Counted from the first letter of the stretch, positions 35,377 to 45,292 are shown. The stretch is DNA of 64,000 bases from Acidobacteriaceae bacterium dw_441 (GCA_018449715.1 JAAVVA010000001.1:310001-374000); one strand, 5' to 3'. Notes: a model not told the origin generated them from the letters alone. Numbers and translations are program-made.

Positions 35377-38300
35377 ATGGCGAAGAAGACCAAAAGCCGA
35401 TACGAATTGAAGGAAAAGCTTGGCGAAGGTGGCATGGGCGTTGTGTGGCGCGCCACTGACACGGTCCTCAGCACAGATGTGGCTTTGAAGATGCTGTTGG
35501 ATTCGAGCGACACTACAGCGATCAAGCTTTTCTACGAAGAGTGCCATAAGCAATCTGCCCTGGCTCACCCGAACATAGTCGAGGTTCGGGATGCAGGTGT
35601 CTTTGATGAGGATGGTTCTCACCAACCTTATCTCGTGATGCCGTTGCTTCGTGGCATGACGCTCGCCGCCATCATCCGCATGTCCTCTCAACCGCTTTCG
35701 ACGGAGCGTTGCGTCGATATTATTTCGCAGGCGTGCCGCGGTTTGCAGGCAGCGCATGATTTTGGCCTCCTGCACCGCGATATCAAACCCAGTAATCTTT
35801 TTGTTCTTGAAGATGATTCGGTAAAAATCATTGATTTCGGTGTAGCGCATCGACTGGACGTAAGCCGCACGATGAGCCGGAAGGGGACTCTGCTCTATAT
35901 GTCTCCAGAGCAGCTTTCGATGAAGCCGCTTACACGGGCATCGGACATCTTTTCCTTGGCCGTAGTCTGTTATGAAGTGCTTACCCGGAAGCAGCCATTC
36001 CTTGCCGCTACAGAGGATGCAGTGATTGAAGCGATCCGGCATGTGAATCCGCCGCCAGTTTCGTCGATCAATCCGAAGGTTAGTGTGGCGCTCAGCCAGG
36101 TGCTCTGTAAGGCGATGGCGAAGGACCCAAGACACCGATTTACAAGTGTGAAGGAGTTTGGGGATTATCTGCGGCGCGCGCACTATGATGATTCGCTTAC
36201 AGTGTTTGATCCCAGCAAATTTACGCCACGGCTAGAGAAAGCCACAGAGGCATATCAGCAGGGGAATCTCGAGTTTGCGCAGGAACTGATCAACGAGCTC
36301 GAATCAGAAGGATACCTGACGCCTGAACTGGATGCGTTGACGGCGAATGTCAAAGTTGCAAGCAAAGCAAGAACGATAGAGCACCTGCTGGACAGTGCGC
36401 GTGCGCGTGTGCAGGACGGCGAGTATCGGTTAGCGTTGCAGCGAGTGAATGAAGTGTTGCAACTGGAGCCACGCCAGGAAGATGCATTGGTGCTACAGCT
36501 TGATATTGAAGCGCGGCGCGCAGAAGCAGACATCGGAGACTGGTTGCGAGTTGGCCAACAGCATCTGGATAAGTTTTCGTTTTCTCATGCGCGCCAGGCG
36601 GGCCAACGCATTCTTGAAATGAGGCCGGGCGAGGAGCGCGCACTTCAGTTTCTGTCGCAAGTGGAGCGGCGGGAATCAGAGGTACAGCGGATTCGAGAGC
36701 ACAAGAGCGAGGCCTATGCTGAGGCGCTCGATGCTGAGAAGCGAAATGATCTGACTTCTGCGCTTAGTAAGTTGAAAGAGGTGCTGGAACTCGAGCGTAG
36801 GGCGCCTGATGCGAAGGAGCCAGGGAAGCTTGCGACTTATCAGAGTCTCTATAACAGACTGCATTCTGAACATGAGGCGATTGCAGCGAGTTATGCCGAC
36901 GCAAAGCAAGCATTGGAGAGAGGAGATTATGCTGTAGCCTCTCAATTCTGCGATAAGTTTTTGGAACAATTTCCGCAGCATACTCTTTTCAAAGCGTTGA
37001 AGTTCGATACGGAACAGCGTTGGCGACGAGCCACCTCGCTGCGCATTATCGAGGTGGAAGAAGCGGCCGAAAATGAACCGGACCTTGACCGGCGTGTACG
37101 TGTGCTGGAAGAAGTAGTTCGCGATAGTCCAGAGGTGCCGGAGTTTAATCGCCTGCTTGAAGGCACTCGAGAGAAGCGAGACCTGGTAAATGGCATCGTG
37201 AGCCGTGCACGGGAACTCGAGACTCGCGCACTCTACGGCGAGGCCCTGGTGCAGTGGGAGACATTGAAGACCATCTATCCGATGTTTCCCGGTCTTAATT
37301 TTGAAATCGAAAATGTACGATTGCGCCGCCAGCTTGAAGAACGCGTGGCGCGTAAAAATCACTGGATTGCGGAGATTAATCGGGCGCTGGAAGAAGGAGA
37401 CTTCGAAGCGGGACTACGGTTGCTGTCGCCTGCGGTTGAGGAGTTTCCAAGCGATGGCGAATTCGCTGAGATGAAGACTTACATTCGCCAACATCGGGAG
37501 TTTGCCGAAGAGGCAGAGAGACTGATATGTGAAGGACGGCGCTGTCTGGACGAGAGCGATATTTCGCGAGGGTTGGAAAAGTTAAGAAGAGCCTATGAAC
37601 TTAATTCAAAAGTAAGACGGGCCAAGCCCGAACTGCTTGAAGGGTTGTTGAGAGCTGCGCGAGCATGTCAGGGGGCTCCTCTGCAGGCACGCTCTTATTT
37701 GCAGGAGATCTTGAGTCTTGATCCAGGCAATCATGCTGCGACTGGAATGCTGCGCTTTCTTGATGACCAGACAGAGTATCAGCGTGTAGACGAAATTCTT
37801 TCCCAGGCACGGCAGTTGCGTACGAACAATGATCTAAGTGGAGCCATGAGCTTGCTGGAGCAGGCGAGCACTGAATATCCGCGAAATGCTCGTCTGCGAC
37901 AGATGTTACACGAAATGGCTGCGAGCCGCGATGAGCTGCGTGTTCGCGATCTTGAAGTGGTGCGGCGGAAACGGTTAGAGGCGGATAGCATGGAGACGCT
38001 GCCTTCATTGAATGAGCAGATTGCTTCCGTTGAGCAGATTGCGAATCGTTACCAAGGTGACGAAGCTTTTCAGAATGAATCGCGTATGCTGCGGGCACGC
38101 TTGCATACGATTGCGATGACTGCGCCTCAGTCCCAACCGCTTCCGAAAGAAACGCGGAGTAGTAAGGACATCGAGAAGCCGATAGCTGAAGAGAGAACTA
38201 CAGGAAATAGAAAGCTACTGCAGCTTGTAGTGGCTCCTCTTGCTGCGGTACTTCTGCTTGTTATTGGAGCTTTGCTTTGGCGCAGCAGTGGGCAAGCTCA

Positions 38301-40161
38301 TGCACCAGCTTTGACGTCGGCAGCTCCTGCGCTTACGGATGTAACGATTAAATCAATTCCTGCGGGGGCACGTATCCTTCGCGAGGGGCAGGAGGTTGGC
38401 ACAGCATCTCCGTCTCTGGCTATTAAACTGCCGATAGGGAAGACGACTCTTCAGGCTGAGTTGGATGGATATGAGCCGCACTCGGAGACAATCGATACGT
38501 CTACAGGTCAACCAGTAAACATAAACTTTGCGCTTATTCCTGTACGGCAACAACTGCGCATCGTTGGTAATGGTTCGCTGAGTCTGGATAATGGCTCTCC
38601 TGAGCCGCTTTCGGTGGGTATGTTTTCGGGGGAGCTTCCTGCAGGCGACCACACGATTCGCTGGGCTGGGAAGAGCGGGTATGATGCGACCTTCCACATT
38701 CACGTTCAGGATGGAGAACCTGCGACACTTGTCGGCCCGATACGCAGTAAGGCTTCCGGCGAAGCACTTCTGGTGAGTGTGGCATCGCAACGAGCTCACA
38801 TCTACACAACCACGGCCATGCCCATCTTTGTCGACAAGTCACGGCAGGGAATTGCCGATAGTCATGGGCTGGAAACGGCACTTCCGACAGGTCTGCATAC
38901 AATTGCTGCCGGAAAAAAACCACCTGTGTTGACGGGAAAAGTCGAGAGTGGAGCCGGGCGTTTTCTGTTGATTACTTTCGATAACGCTCCAAGCATGGGA
39001 TCGTTATCCGTGATGACAGATGTTGATGGTGTGGGAATAAAGTTGTTACACGGCACTACGACGGTGCGTCAAGGTACGAGCTCTGCGGGCAAGCTCGATA
39101 TCGTTGATCTTCCTGCGGGTGATTACACCTTGCAGGCCTCGGCACCGTTGTCTGGGCAGTTGGATGCGCAACCTGTTGTGATTAAACAAGGAAAGAACTC
39201 TACGATAACGCTTCAAATTAAGAAGCCTCCCGTATTGCTTTCATTGCGAGTGCGAACTCTGCCTGGTGCAAATATTTTGATAGATGACAAGCCAGCCGGA
39301 ACGAGTGGAGCGGACGGTTCATTTCTGCTTGCAGCGCTTTCTGCCGGAGCACATCATATTGAGGCTCGCCGTAGTGGAAGAAGTGCGGTGCAAGACGTGA
39401 ATCTTGCTGAAGGACAAGCGATTACCTCTGTCAATCTGAAGCTGGAGGCGGGACGAGGTGCAGTTACACTGCAACTGGATCCCTCTGACAGTGCTGTGAC
39501 TGTATATAACCCGAAGGGCGAGCAGGTGCCGGTAAGTGGCTCGCACTTTGATTTGCCTGAAGGCAGATATCACTTTATTGCGCGATCAAATGGTTATATC
39601 GATCGCAGTGAGGCTGCAGATATCACGGCCGATGGAACAACTACTGTCGACCTGAAGCTTTCTCCATTGACTGTCGCAACGGAAGCGCCGGTTATTACAG
39701 GATGGGATCCTGCCGATTGGAGTGCCGATGCCAAAAGCCACACGCTGACACATCACAGTGCAGAGGTAGGTCTCTATGCGGTACACCCGAGCATTGGCAA
39801 GTATATTTTTGCTGGACCAATCGGAAGAGGATTTTTACTAGGCAAGCCGAAAGTAGAGTGGGTTGCAAACTACATAGATAAGGACAACTACCTTCTTTTT
39901 TCCCTTGATCGGAGTGGACTGGAGCTATTCACGATCTCTTCCGGAAAAAGAACAGCAAATGGCAACAAAATAAACTTCCCTCCCATATCGAAATATCAAA
40001 TTATGTTCCAGATTTCTTCTGGACACATCGTTACATCGCTAGGAGATGGCCACGGGTGGAAGCAAATCAGCAATTGGAATGGGCTTCCTGAAAATGTTGG
40101 AGAAGGCAAGTTCGGATTTAAAGGGCAAGTTACACTCAACAGTTTCAGCTATATCCGATAA
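35377..40161 (+). CDS. Transmembrane Ser/Thr protein kinase with helical repeats, PEGA domains and an external lectin-like domain
   Basis: 1,594 residues. The Hanks-type kinase domain (about 8-270) has LGEGGMGVVW, the VALKML lysine, HRDIKPSN, IDFG and SPEQ, so it should be active. Residues 280-930 are helical, with TPR-like and coiled-coil stretches. One membrane helix at about 946-968 (VVAPLAAVLLLVIGALLW) is followed outside by PEGA-type repeats (SIPAGARILREG, LPGANILIDDKPAG). A C-terminal beta-sandwich (about 1440-1594: VEWVANYIDKDNYLLFSLD) resembles the DUF1080/concanavalin-like fold. A cytoplasmic kinase with an external sensor fits the threonine-phosphorylation control of T6SS, with the FHA protein at the other end of the locus as the likely target. 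ATG 35377 is preferred to TTG 35368. It opens the T6SS locus. No PP2C phosphatase gene is nearby. Confidence 0.88.
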   Translation: MAKKTKSRYELKEKLGEGGMGVVWRATDTVLSTDVALKMLLDSSDTTAIKLFYEECHKQSALAHPNIVEVRDAGVFDEDGSHQPYLVMPLLRGMTLAAIIRMSSQPLSTERCVDIISQACRGLQAAHDFGLLHRDIKPSNLFVLEDDSVKIIDFGVAHRLDVSRTMSRKGTLLYMSPEQLSMKPLTRASDIFSLAVVCYEVLTRKQPFLAATEDAVIEAIRHVNPPPVSSINPKVSVALSQVLCKAMAKDPRHRFTSVKEFGDYLRRAHYDDSLTVFDPSKFTPRLEKATEAYQQGNLEFAQELINELESEGYLTPELDALTANVKVASKARTIEHLLDSARARVQDGEYRLALQRVNEVLQLEPRQEDALVLQLDIEARRAEADIGDWLRVGQQHLDKFSFSHARQAGQRILEMRPGEERALQFLSQVERRESEVQRIREHKSEAYAEALDAEKRNDLTSALSKLKEVLELERRAPDAKEPGKLATYQSLYNRLHSEHEAIAASYADAKQALERGDYAVASQFCDKFLEQFPQHTLFKALKFDTEQRWRRATSLRIIEVEEAAENEPDLDRRVRVLEEVVRDSPEVPEFNRLLEGTREKRDLVNGIVSRARELETRALYGEALVQWETLKTIYPMFPGLNFEIENVRLRRQLEERVARKNHWIAEINRALEEGDFEAGLRLLSPAVEEFPSDGEFAEMKTYIRQHREFAEEAERLICEGRRCLDESDISRGLEKLRRAYELNSKVRRAKPELLEGLLRAARACQGAPLQARSYLQEILSLDPGNHAATGMLRFLDDQTEYQRVDEILSQARQLRTNNDLSGAMSLLEQASTEYPRNARLRQMLHEMAASRDELRVRDLEVVRRKRLEADSMETLPSLNEQIASVEQIANRYQGDEAFQNESRMLRARLHTIAMTAPQSQPLPKETRSSKDIEKPIAEERTTGNRKLLQLVVAPLAAVLLLVIGALLWRSSGQAHAPALTSAAPALTDVTIKSIPAGARILREGQEVGTASPSLAIKLPIGKTTLQAELDGYEPHSETIDTSTGQPVNINFALIPVRQQLRIVGNGSLSLDNGSPEPLSVGMFSGELPAGDHTIRWAGKSGYDATFHIHVQDGEPATLVGPIRSKASGEALLVSVASQRAHIYTTTAMPIFVDKSRQGIADSHGLETALPTGLHTIAAGKKPPVLTGKVESGAGRFLLITFDNAPSMGSLSVMTDVDGVGIKLLHGTTTVRQGTSSAGKLDIVDLPAGDYTLQASAPLSGQLDAQPVVIKQGKNSTITLQIKKPPVLLSLRVRTLPGANILIDDKPAGTSGADGSFLLAALSAGAHHIEARRSGRSAVQDVNLAEGQAITSVNLKLEAGRGAVTLQLDPSDSAVTVYNPKGEQVPVSGSHFDLPEGRYHFIARSNGYIDRSEAADITADGTTTVDLKLSPLTVATEAPVITGWDPADWSADAKSHTLTHHSAEVGLYAVHPSIGKYIFAGPIGRGFLLGKPKVEWVANYIDKDNYLLFSLDRSGLELFTISSGKRTANGNKINFPPISKYQIMFQISSGHIVTSLGDGHGWKQISNWNGLPENVGEGKFGFKGQVTLNSFSYIR

Positions 40162-40185
40162 GACTCTTATCAGGATGGAGGCTTT

Positions 40186-41778
40186 GTGTCAGCTATCGCA
40201 CTGAAGATTATTGTTGGTGGAGAAGAACTTCAAGCGAGTTCAAGCGACCGACATGGCACTGTAAGCAGGGTCGAAGTGATCAAGGAACTCAATCGTCATT
40301 CATTGTGCGAGATCGAGTTCAATCAAGTCGCCGGCAATCGCCCTCCGATTGAGAAATGGATCGGGCGCTCGATTACCCTTTTGTCCACAGCATCTGGGAG
40401 CAAACTTTTCGCCGGCTTTGTTCTGGATGTAAAGCTGCTATACCAGACCGCTGGTAGCTTTTCGGTTGTGATCAAAGGCGTGAGTGTGAGTTACAAGCTC
40501 GATCTTGCTGCGAGATATCGGTACTATGGTCCGCTTTCCGTGTCTGATGTGGCGCAGCAGATGGCAGGAGATGGAGGCGTTAGCATCACTGCGAAAGCAG
40601 GTGGAGGCAAGTCCTCATTGGACCTGGTGCAGTGGGGGGAGACGGACTGGCATTATCTATGTAGGCTCTGCGACGATTTTGGCGTCTACCTTGTAGCTAC
40701 CGATGACGGCCTTAGCGTTGAGGATGGATTTTCCGAAACCGGTCCAGATCTGGAGTGGCGCAGCGATCAGGATAGTGGTCTTGTCGAGTTTTCGGTGGGT
40801 GGATCACTTGGCGAACCATCAATGGATGGTTGTCATTATGATTTTTCGACATCGAAAAGCCAGGCTTTTCAACAGGTTTCGCAAGCTCCTGTGCTCAGCG
40901 GTGCCGTCGATAGTTTTACCAGCGCTGTGAAGCAGCAAGCCAAATCAGTTCTTAAGCCTGGTTATAAGTCGTGGCGCAATCGGGCGAAGTCGATCGATGA
41001 TTATCAAGCATCTTTGCAGCAGGAGTCAGAGTGGGCAGTGGGAAGCCGCCTGGTTTGTGGAGGAGTCAGTCGCTGCGAAGCATTATCCCCGGGACAAAGC
41101 GTGCAGGTAAAAGGCGTCATCGACGCTGAAGGAAAGTACAACATTGCGCGTGTGATGCATCTCTGGGGACCTGAAGGTTATACAAATCAGTTCAATTGTT
41201 CCCCTTGGAATAAGTATCGGTCGCGCCCACATCCTGTGCGCCCAAATGTTGCAGGCGTCCACTCGGCACGGGTAGCTAATATCGATGATCCTCAGCGGCA
41301 AGGTCAGGTACAGGTTCAGTATTACTGGCAGGAGCAGGGACAGACGACATGGATTCGTCACCTGACTCCGTACGCAGGGGCAGATCGCGGACTATTCTTC
41401 CGTCCAGAAGTCGGGGATGAGGTACTGGTCGCTTTTGAAGAGGGCGATCCTGAACGTCCTGTAATTCTGGGGTCGGCATGGAATATGTCGGATGCGATTC
41501 CAAACGAAGATTTCTGGGGCGGAGAGACTCACAATAACGATGTAAAGCGGATCGTCACCAAGAGTGGCCATCGTATTTCGCTTATCGATACGCAAGGGGA
41601 GGAATCGATTGGAATAGCGACGCCGATCCATGCGAAGTTAGTGTTGCACGAAAAGGCCGCGGAGACGGGGAGGCCAGCGATTGTAATGAATGTGGACGAC
41701 GGAGACCTGATTTTCAATGCTCCGAACGGACGTATTCATTTCCATGCTAAGTATTGGTCACGAGAGGTTGGAGAGTAA
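40186..41778 (+). CDS. vgrG: VgrG/TssI spike protein
   Basis: 530 residues, starting at GTG 40186 behind GGAGG. The N-terminal half is gp27-like (LKIIVGGEELQASSSDRHGTVSRVEV..., LFAGFVLDVKLL) and forms the hub. The following gp5 OB-fold is clear: GVHSARVANIDDPQRQGQVQV, then GLFFRPEVGDEVLVAFEEGDPERPVILGS, the standard VgrG motif. It trimerises on the Hcp tube and pierces the target. The usual long beta-helix needle is short here, ending soon after NAPNGRIHFHAK. The next gene encodes a separate protein made largely of such repeats, so the needle may be split into two polypeptides. No effector domain is fused to this C-terminus. Confidence 0.93.
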   Translation: MSAIALKIIVGGEELQASSSDRHGTVSRVEVIKELNRHSLCEIEFNQVAGNRPPIEKWIGRSITLLSTASGSKLFAGFVLDVKLLYQTAGSFSVVIKGVSVSYKLDLAARYRYYGPLSVSDVAQQMAGDGGVSITAKAGGGKSSLDLVQWGETDWHYLCRLCDDFGVYLVATDDGLSVEDGFSETGPDLEWRSDQDSGLVEFSVGGSLGEPSMDGCHYDFSTSKSQAFQQVSQAPVLSGAVDSFTSAVKQQAKSVLKPGYKSWRNRAKSIDDYQASLQQESEWAVGSRLVCGGVSRCEALSPGQSVQVKGVIDAEGKYNIARVMHLWGPEGYTNQFNCSPWNKYRSRPHPVRPNVAGVHSARVANIDDPQRQGQVQVQYYWQEQGQTTWIRHLTPYAGADRGLFFRPEVGDEVLVAFEEGDPERPVILGSAWNMSDAIPNEDFWGGETHNNDVKRIVTKSGHRISLIDTQGEESIGIATPIHAKLVLHEKAAETGRPAIVMNVDDGDLIFNAPNGRIHFHAKYWSREVGE

Positions 41779-41790
41779 TAAGGAGAAGTT

Positions 41791-42981
41791 ATGGCGGTTT
41801 TTGATGGGAGCGTAAAGACACAACGCAGGGTTGCCGATCCCTTGACGGACAAGCAGGTCAGTTTGCTTGCCGCGCTTACATTGCCGTCTATTAATACTCC
41901 GGCGGCATTAGTGTATCCCGGTACGGATGTTTCGATTGTGCATGGTAATCAGCAGTTGCACGTCGATCAGAATCGTATGATGAAGGTCGATATGAACCAG
42001 GATGTCACGATCGGGATGAACGAAATCTATCTGGTGGATATGAACCGTACTATGACTGTTCTTGGGAATTACACCAGGACGGTCATGATGAACTCCCTGA
42101 TCGACGTGACCGGGAATTATACGAAAAACATAATAAGTAATTACATGAAAAATGTGACAGGTAACTCGACCAATGTAATTACTGGGTTTTATTCAAAATC
42201 AGTGACGATGGACTACATCAAAACGATCAGCGGAGACTCGACGAATGTCATTACCGGAATTTACAGCAAGAGTGTTAAGTCAAATTATTTGAAGCATGTC
42301 GATGGAATTTCCAAGAACACTGTTATAGGCGACTACACTAAACTGCTAAGTTCAAACTATGTGAAAGTGGTGACTGGAAACTCAAACGTACAGGTGACGA
42401 GCGAATCCGTCGTACAGTATGTAGGAAATCATAGCCGGACTTTCGGTAACGATCACAAGATGTACATCAGCGGTAAGAATACACATACGACTGTTGGTCC
42501 TACGATTCGTACCGAGATCGATGTGGCGGTAACGCAGCAGATCGATAACCATGCGGATGCACACCCTTCGAATCTTAATCAAGACAAGAACGAGTGGTTC
42601 TCTATGGCAAATATGAAGGGGAGCTGGCAGAGAATTTTGAAGCTGGATTACACCACTGGTCCTGCGCTTTCAGGCGCAATCTTGAAGATGGATGCGAATG
42701 TTCTTAACTACGGACTAAGTGGAAGCCACAATACATTCTTTGTAGAAAAGTTTGACTGTGGCGGGTTTAAGAATGAAATTCTTGCAACAAAAACTAAAAT
42801 AGAAGGGCTTAGCCAGAGAATTGGCGGTCTTTCTGTGGCAGCGTATGGAGCTTCAAGCAAAGCCTGCGGTGCAACCATGCGCGCAGGTGGGGCTGCCGTG
42901 AAATTTCTTGGGGGCGTTTTCCAGGCCATCCCAGGCAAGGTCCAGGCGGGAGTCACCTGGGCTATCAACCAGTTCATGTAG
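41791..42981 (+). CDS. Stand-alone triple-beta-helix needle/effector candidate
   Basis: 396 residues. Residues 53-236 parse as 23 consecutive octads (for example NYTKNIIS, NYMKNVTG, NSTNVITG, DYIKTISG, DSTNVITG), the eight-residue period of phage T4 gp5 and VgrG needle beta-helices, with Asn first and Val/Ile plus Gly near the end. A globular segment follows (about 237-330). Last comes an Ala/Gly-rich amphipathic or hydrophobic region (GATMRAGGAAVKFLGGVFQAI...), which could insert in membranes. AAGGAG precedes ATG 41791. Just after vgrG, it is best read as a needle extension carrying a C-terminal effector or tip domain. It has no PAAR motif. The effector role is inferred. Confidence 0.72.
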   Translation: MAVFDGSVKTQRRVADPLTDKQVSLLAALTLPSINTPAALVYPGTDVSIVHGNQQLHVDQNRMMKVDMNQDVTIGMNEIYLVDMNRTMTVLGNYTRTVMMNSLIDVTGNYTKNIISNYMKNVTGNSTNVITGFYSKSVTMDYIKTISGDSTNVITGIYSKSVKSNYLKHVDGISKNTVIGDYTKLLSSNYVKVVTGNSNVQVTSESVVQYVGNHSRTFGNDHKMYISGKNTHTTVGPTIRTEIDVAVTQQIDNHADAHPSNLNQDKNEWFSMANMKGSWQRILKLDYTTGPALSGAILKMDANVLNYGLSGSHNTFFVEKFDCGGFKNEILATKTKIEGLSQRIGGLSVAAYGASSKACGATMRAGGAAVKFLGGVFQAIPGKVQAGVTWAINQFM

Positions 42982-42992
42982 AGATAGGCCCG

Positions 42993-43985
42993 ATGCTGAA
43001 AAATGAAGATGTACTCAGAGTCGATTCCAAAGCACTGTTGCCCTGGCGTTGGGCTGAATCGATGCGTAGTTGTTCACTGTTCTGGATTCCTGTGAACTTC
43101 AAACCGATTCCTCGTGGTCAACGGGAATGGTTATTGGAGTTTTTTACCAGACTATCCACTCGTTTGTCAGAGACAAGTGGGCTGCAGCCAGAGCATTTTA
43201 TGCAGATGCAGATTGTTGATGAAAATGAACAATTGCGTAAATCATTTATGGACGCGATGCTGAAGGAATCGCCCATGCTCGGACGTTGCTGGTTGCCGCG
43301 AGGTAAAGCGCCTACCGCGGTATCTGATGAGGAAGTAGAGTTGCTTGCCAGTAAGAAGAAGGCGTTTCATGCCTATGACTATGCCCCAGCACAAGCATGG
43401 TGGTTTCTGAGTAGAGATACGGATGTGCTGCGTGAGCGATATCTGGGGTACGGTGGGCTCACGGCATTTTTCCTGAAACCTAGCGCTGAAGAAAAGTTGA
43501 CGGTTGTGCCACCCGTAGCTAGCACAAAGATGATTATCCCGAAATTTCTTCGCAAGGAGCCAGGATTAAAAGTTGTACTCGAAGATTTCAATCCGCAAAA
43601 ACCGAACCAGATTCCTGGCTTTGTCAGAAATCATCCTGCAATGAAACAGGTTTTTTCAATATTCGATGTCGATAAAGTGCAGGAAAAAAATAGAACACTG
43701 ATGTCACCTTTTCGTGATCAGACGAAGGAGATATTCGGGGTTGGAATTTCGCATGATTTGGAATATGAAGGAATACTTTTTGTGCTTCCAAAGCTTGCTT
43801 CAGAGGATTTCTTTTCTCGCACAGATCAGGAGATTCGCCACTGGTTTGAGGTCTTTGACGTTTATATCAATGAGAGCCCTGAAGATGAGGGAATCATCAT
43901 GGCATGCAAGGACAACCTGAGACCTTTGGTTGCATCGATCGTTGAAGAGATGCGTAACAAAGGGTATCGCTACTGGGAGGGTTGA
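42993..43985 (+). CDS. Unknown protein with ESPED motif (paralog 1)
   Basis: 330 residues, not recognised, soluble, no signal peptide. It starts at ATG 42993, 11 bases after the needle gene. The N-terminal half has LFWIPVNFKPIPRGQREWLLEFF. The C-terminus reads VFDVYINESPEDEGIIMACKD and shares the YI-x-ESPED-x-GI motif and overall end structure with the next gene product, so the two are distant paralogs. Position after a presumed effector suggests immunity or adaptor proteins. There is no direct functional evidence. Confidence 0.7.
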   Translation: MLKNEDVLRVDSKALLPWRWAESMRSCSLFWIPVNFKPIPRGQREWLLEFFTRLSTRLSETSGLQPEHFMQMQIVDENEQLRKSFMDAMLKESPMLGRCWLPRGKAPTAVSDEEVELLASKKKAFHAYDYAPAQAWWFLSRDTDVLRERYLGYGGLTAFFLKPSAEEKLTVVPPVASTKMIIPKFLRKEPGLKVVLEDFNPQKPNQIPGFVRNHPAMKQVFSIFDVDKVQEKNRTLMSPFRDQTKEIFGVGISHDLEYEGILFVLPKLASEDFFSRTDQEIRHWFEVFDVYINESPEDEGIIMACKDNLRPLVASIVEEMRNKGYRYWEG

Positions 43986-43988
43986 GTC

Positions 43989-44780
43989 TTGGTCGTCAGG
44001 CAATCACAAGAACGAGCAAAGATGACAGAAGATCTACGCGTTTACCTTCCTGTTAAGGAGTTGCGTTTCGAAGGGAAGAGCAGCGGGTTTGAATGCTATT
44101 TCATCCCTGCACCGACTGGTCTGAGACCGGACTCGTATGACCCGGCACGCAGATTTCTTCAGGATTTGGTGGCGTATTTCACGGTTCGGATAGGGTGTGG
44201 CCACGAAAGTTTTATTCATATCGGTCAAACGCGAGAGGAGACAAGCATCCGCCTCTTTGCAGACAATGCGCGCAAATGGATTCCAGAGACGGGATTAGGA
44301 GTGTGGCCACATCATCCGGCACCGCGTATGTGGAAGATGGAGGATATGGAAGAGATCGACACGGATTCAGTGGTGCAGCCCTTGCTCCATTCTGTATTCC
44401 GCGTAACAGGCGATGCGAACGCACGTCTGGATGCGATGACAACGATGATTGGTACCGGCTTTGGATTGCAGCTTATCAGCCGTGTCGAAAGTGCCGTTTT
44501 ACTTCGCGACCTGAGCGATTTGTTCCTCAGTTTTATTCAGGATCGGGTTTTTCGCATTTTTCCCTGGTATGTTCCTCTTTTTGAAAAGACAGTCCTCACG
44601 GAACCAATGGAATCACTTGCCTCTGATGCAATGCGCGGAATTACACTTTACATTCGCGAGAGCCCGGAAGATGGTGGCATCCTGATTGTGTCGGCTGAGC
44701 CCCTCATAGAGGTTTTTGCGCAAATGGGCTACAAGCAGGTTGAAAATGGACCTGCACTCCAATGGAAGTTAGGTGACTGA
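43989..44780 (+). CDS. Unknown protein with ESPED motif (paralog 2)
   Basis: 263 residues, soluble, not recognised. TTG 43989 is preceded by GGGAGG at eight bases. ATG 44022 is the alternative, with a weaker site. The C-terminal ITLYIRESPEDGGILIVSAE matches the motif of the preceding protein, though the rest is dissimilar. It overlaps nothing and follows its paralog by three bases, so the pair is translationally linked. Like its neighbour, it could be an immunity protein, a loading adaptor or a chaperone for the needle protein. Confidence 0.68.
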   Translation: MVVRQSQERAKMTEDLRVYLPVKELRFEGKSSGFECYFIPAPTGLRPDSYDPARRFLQDLVAYFTVRIGCGHESFIHIGQTREETSIRLFADNARKWIPETGLGVWPHHPAPRMWKMEDMEEIDTDSVVQPLLHSVFRVTGDANARLDAMTTMIGTGFGLQLISRVESAVLLRDLSDLFLSFIQDRVFRIFPWYVPLFEKTVLTEPMESLASDAMRGITLYIRESPEDGGILIVSAEPLIEVFAQMGYKQVENGPALQWKLGD

Positions 44781-44784
44781 GTAG

Positions 44785-45288
44785 ATGCCTGCATATGTTA
44801 CAGATCTTTACGTTGCTTCACAGACAGCACGAGAGCTTGTTGTTGTCGATCCGTCGAACAAAGGCTTCGGCATCAGCTGCATGATTGCAGGATTACTTTT
44901 CCTGGTGATCGGTTTTGGCACCTTGTCCTATATGCGGATTGCTTTAATGCGCCCTGTACATTTCATGTTGTGGCTTATTCCAATCGTGGCTGGAGCGCCA
45001 TTTGTTGTTATAGGACTGGTTTCGATGGTGAATACGAGGATCGTACTCTCGGCAGATGCGGGTGCATTGAGTGTACAAAAGACACTCCTGTCCATGCCGG
45101 TGAAGACGGCGGAATACCCTCTCGAACAGGTGCGCCTCGTCAAAGTAGGAGTGGGAGACGTTTGTCGCTTTCTTTATGTGAGCCTTGGTGACAGACCAGC
45201 CAAAAACCTGACAGGCTGTACAGATCGAACCGGATATAGCGAAGTCGCTGATGCCATGAATGCATTTCTGAATGCGAATCGTCGATAG
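44785..45288 (+). CDS. Small two-helix membrane protein
   Basis: 167 residues. Two adjacent membrane segments (ISCMIAGLLFLVIGFGTLSY and MLWLIPIVAGAPFVVIGLVSM) are followed by a short beta-rich cytoplasmic domain (TRIVLSADAGALSVQKTLL...YPLEQVRLVKVGVGD) that could be a PH-like fold. ATG 44785, four bases after the previous stop. It is the last plus-strand gene before the opposing operon, whose last gene ends only four bases beyond its stop. Not recognised. Its membrane location makes it a candidate part of the secretion apparatus. Confidence 0.65.
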   Translation: MPAYVTDLYVASQTARELVVVDPSNKGFGISCMIAGLLFLVIGFGTLSYMRIALMRPVHFMLWLIPIVAGAPFVVIGLVSMVNTRIVLSADAGALSVQKTLLSMPVKTAEYPLEQVRLVKVGVGDVCRFLYVSLGDRPAKNLTGCTDRTGYSEVADAMNAFLNANRR

Positions 45289-45292
45289 CGGT

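Noticed and set aside
42993..44780. Assignment of the two ESPED proteins to a known T6SS immunity family
   Set aside because: The resemblance rests on position and a short motif only; no family signature could be recognised.
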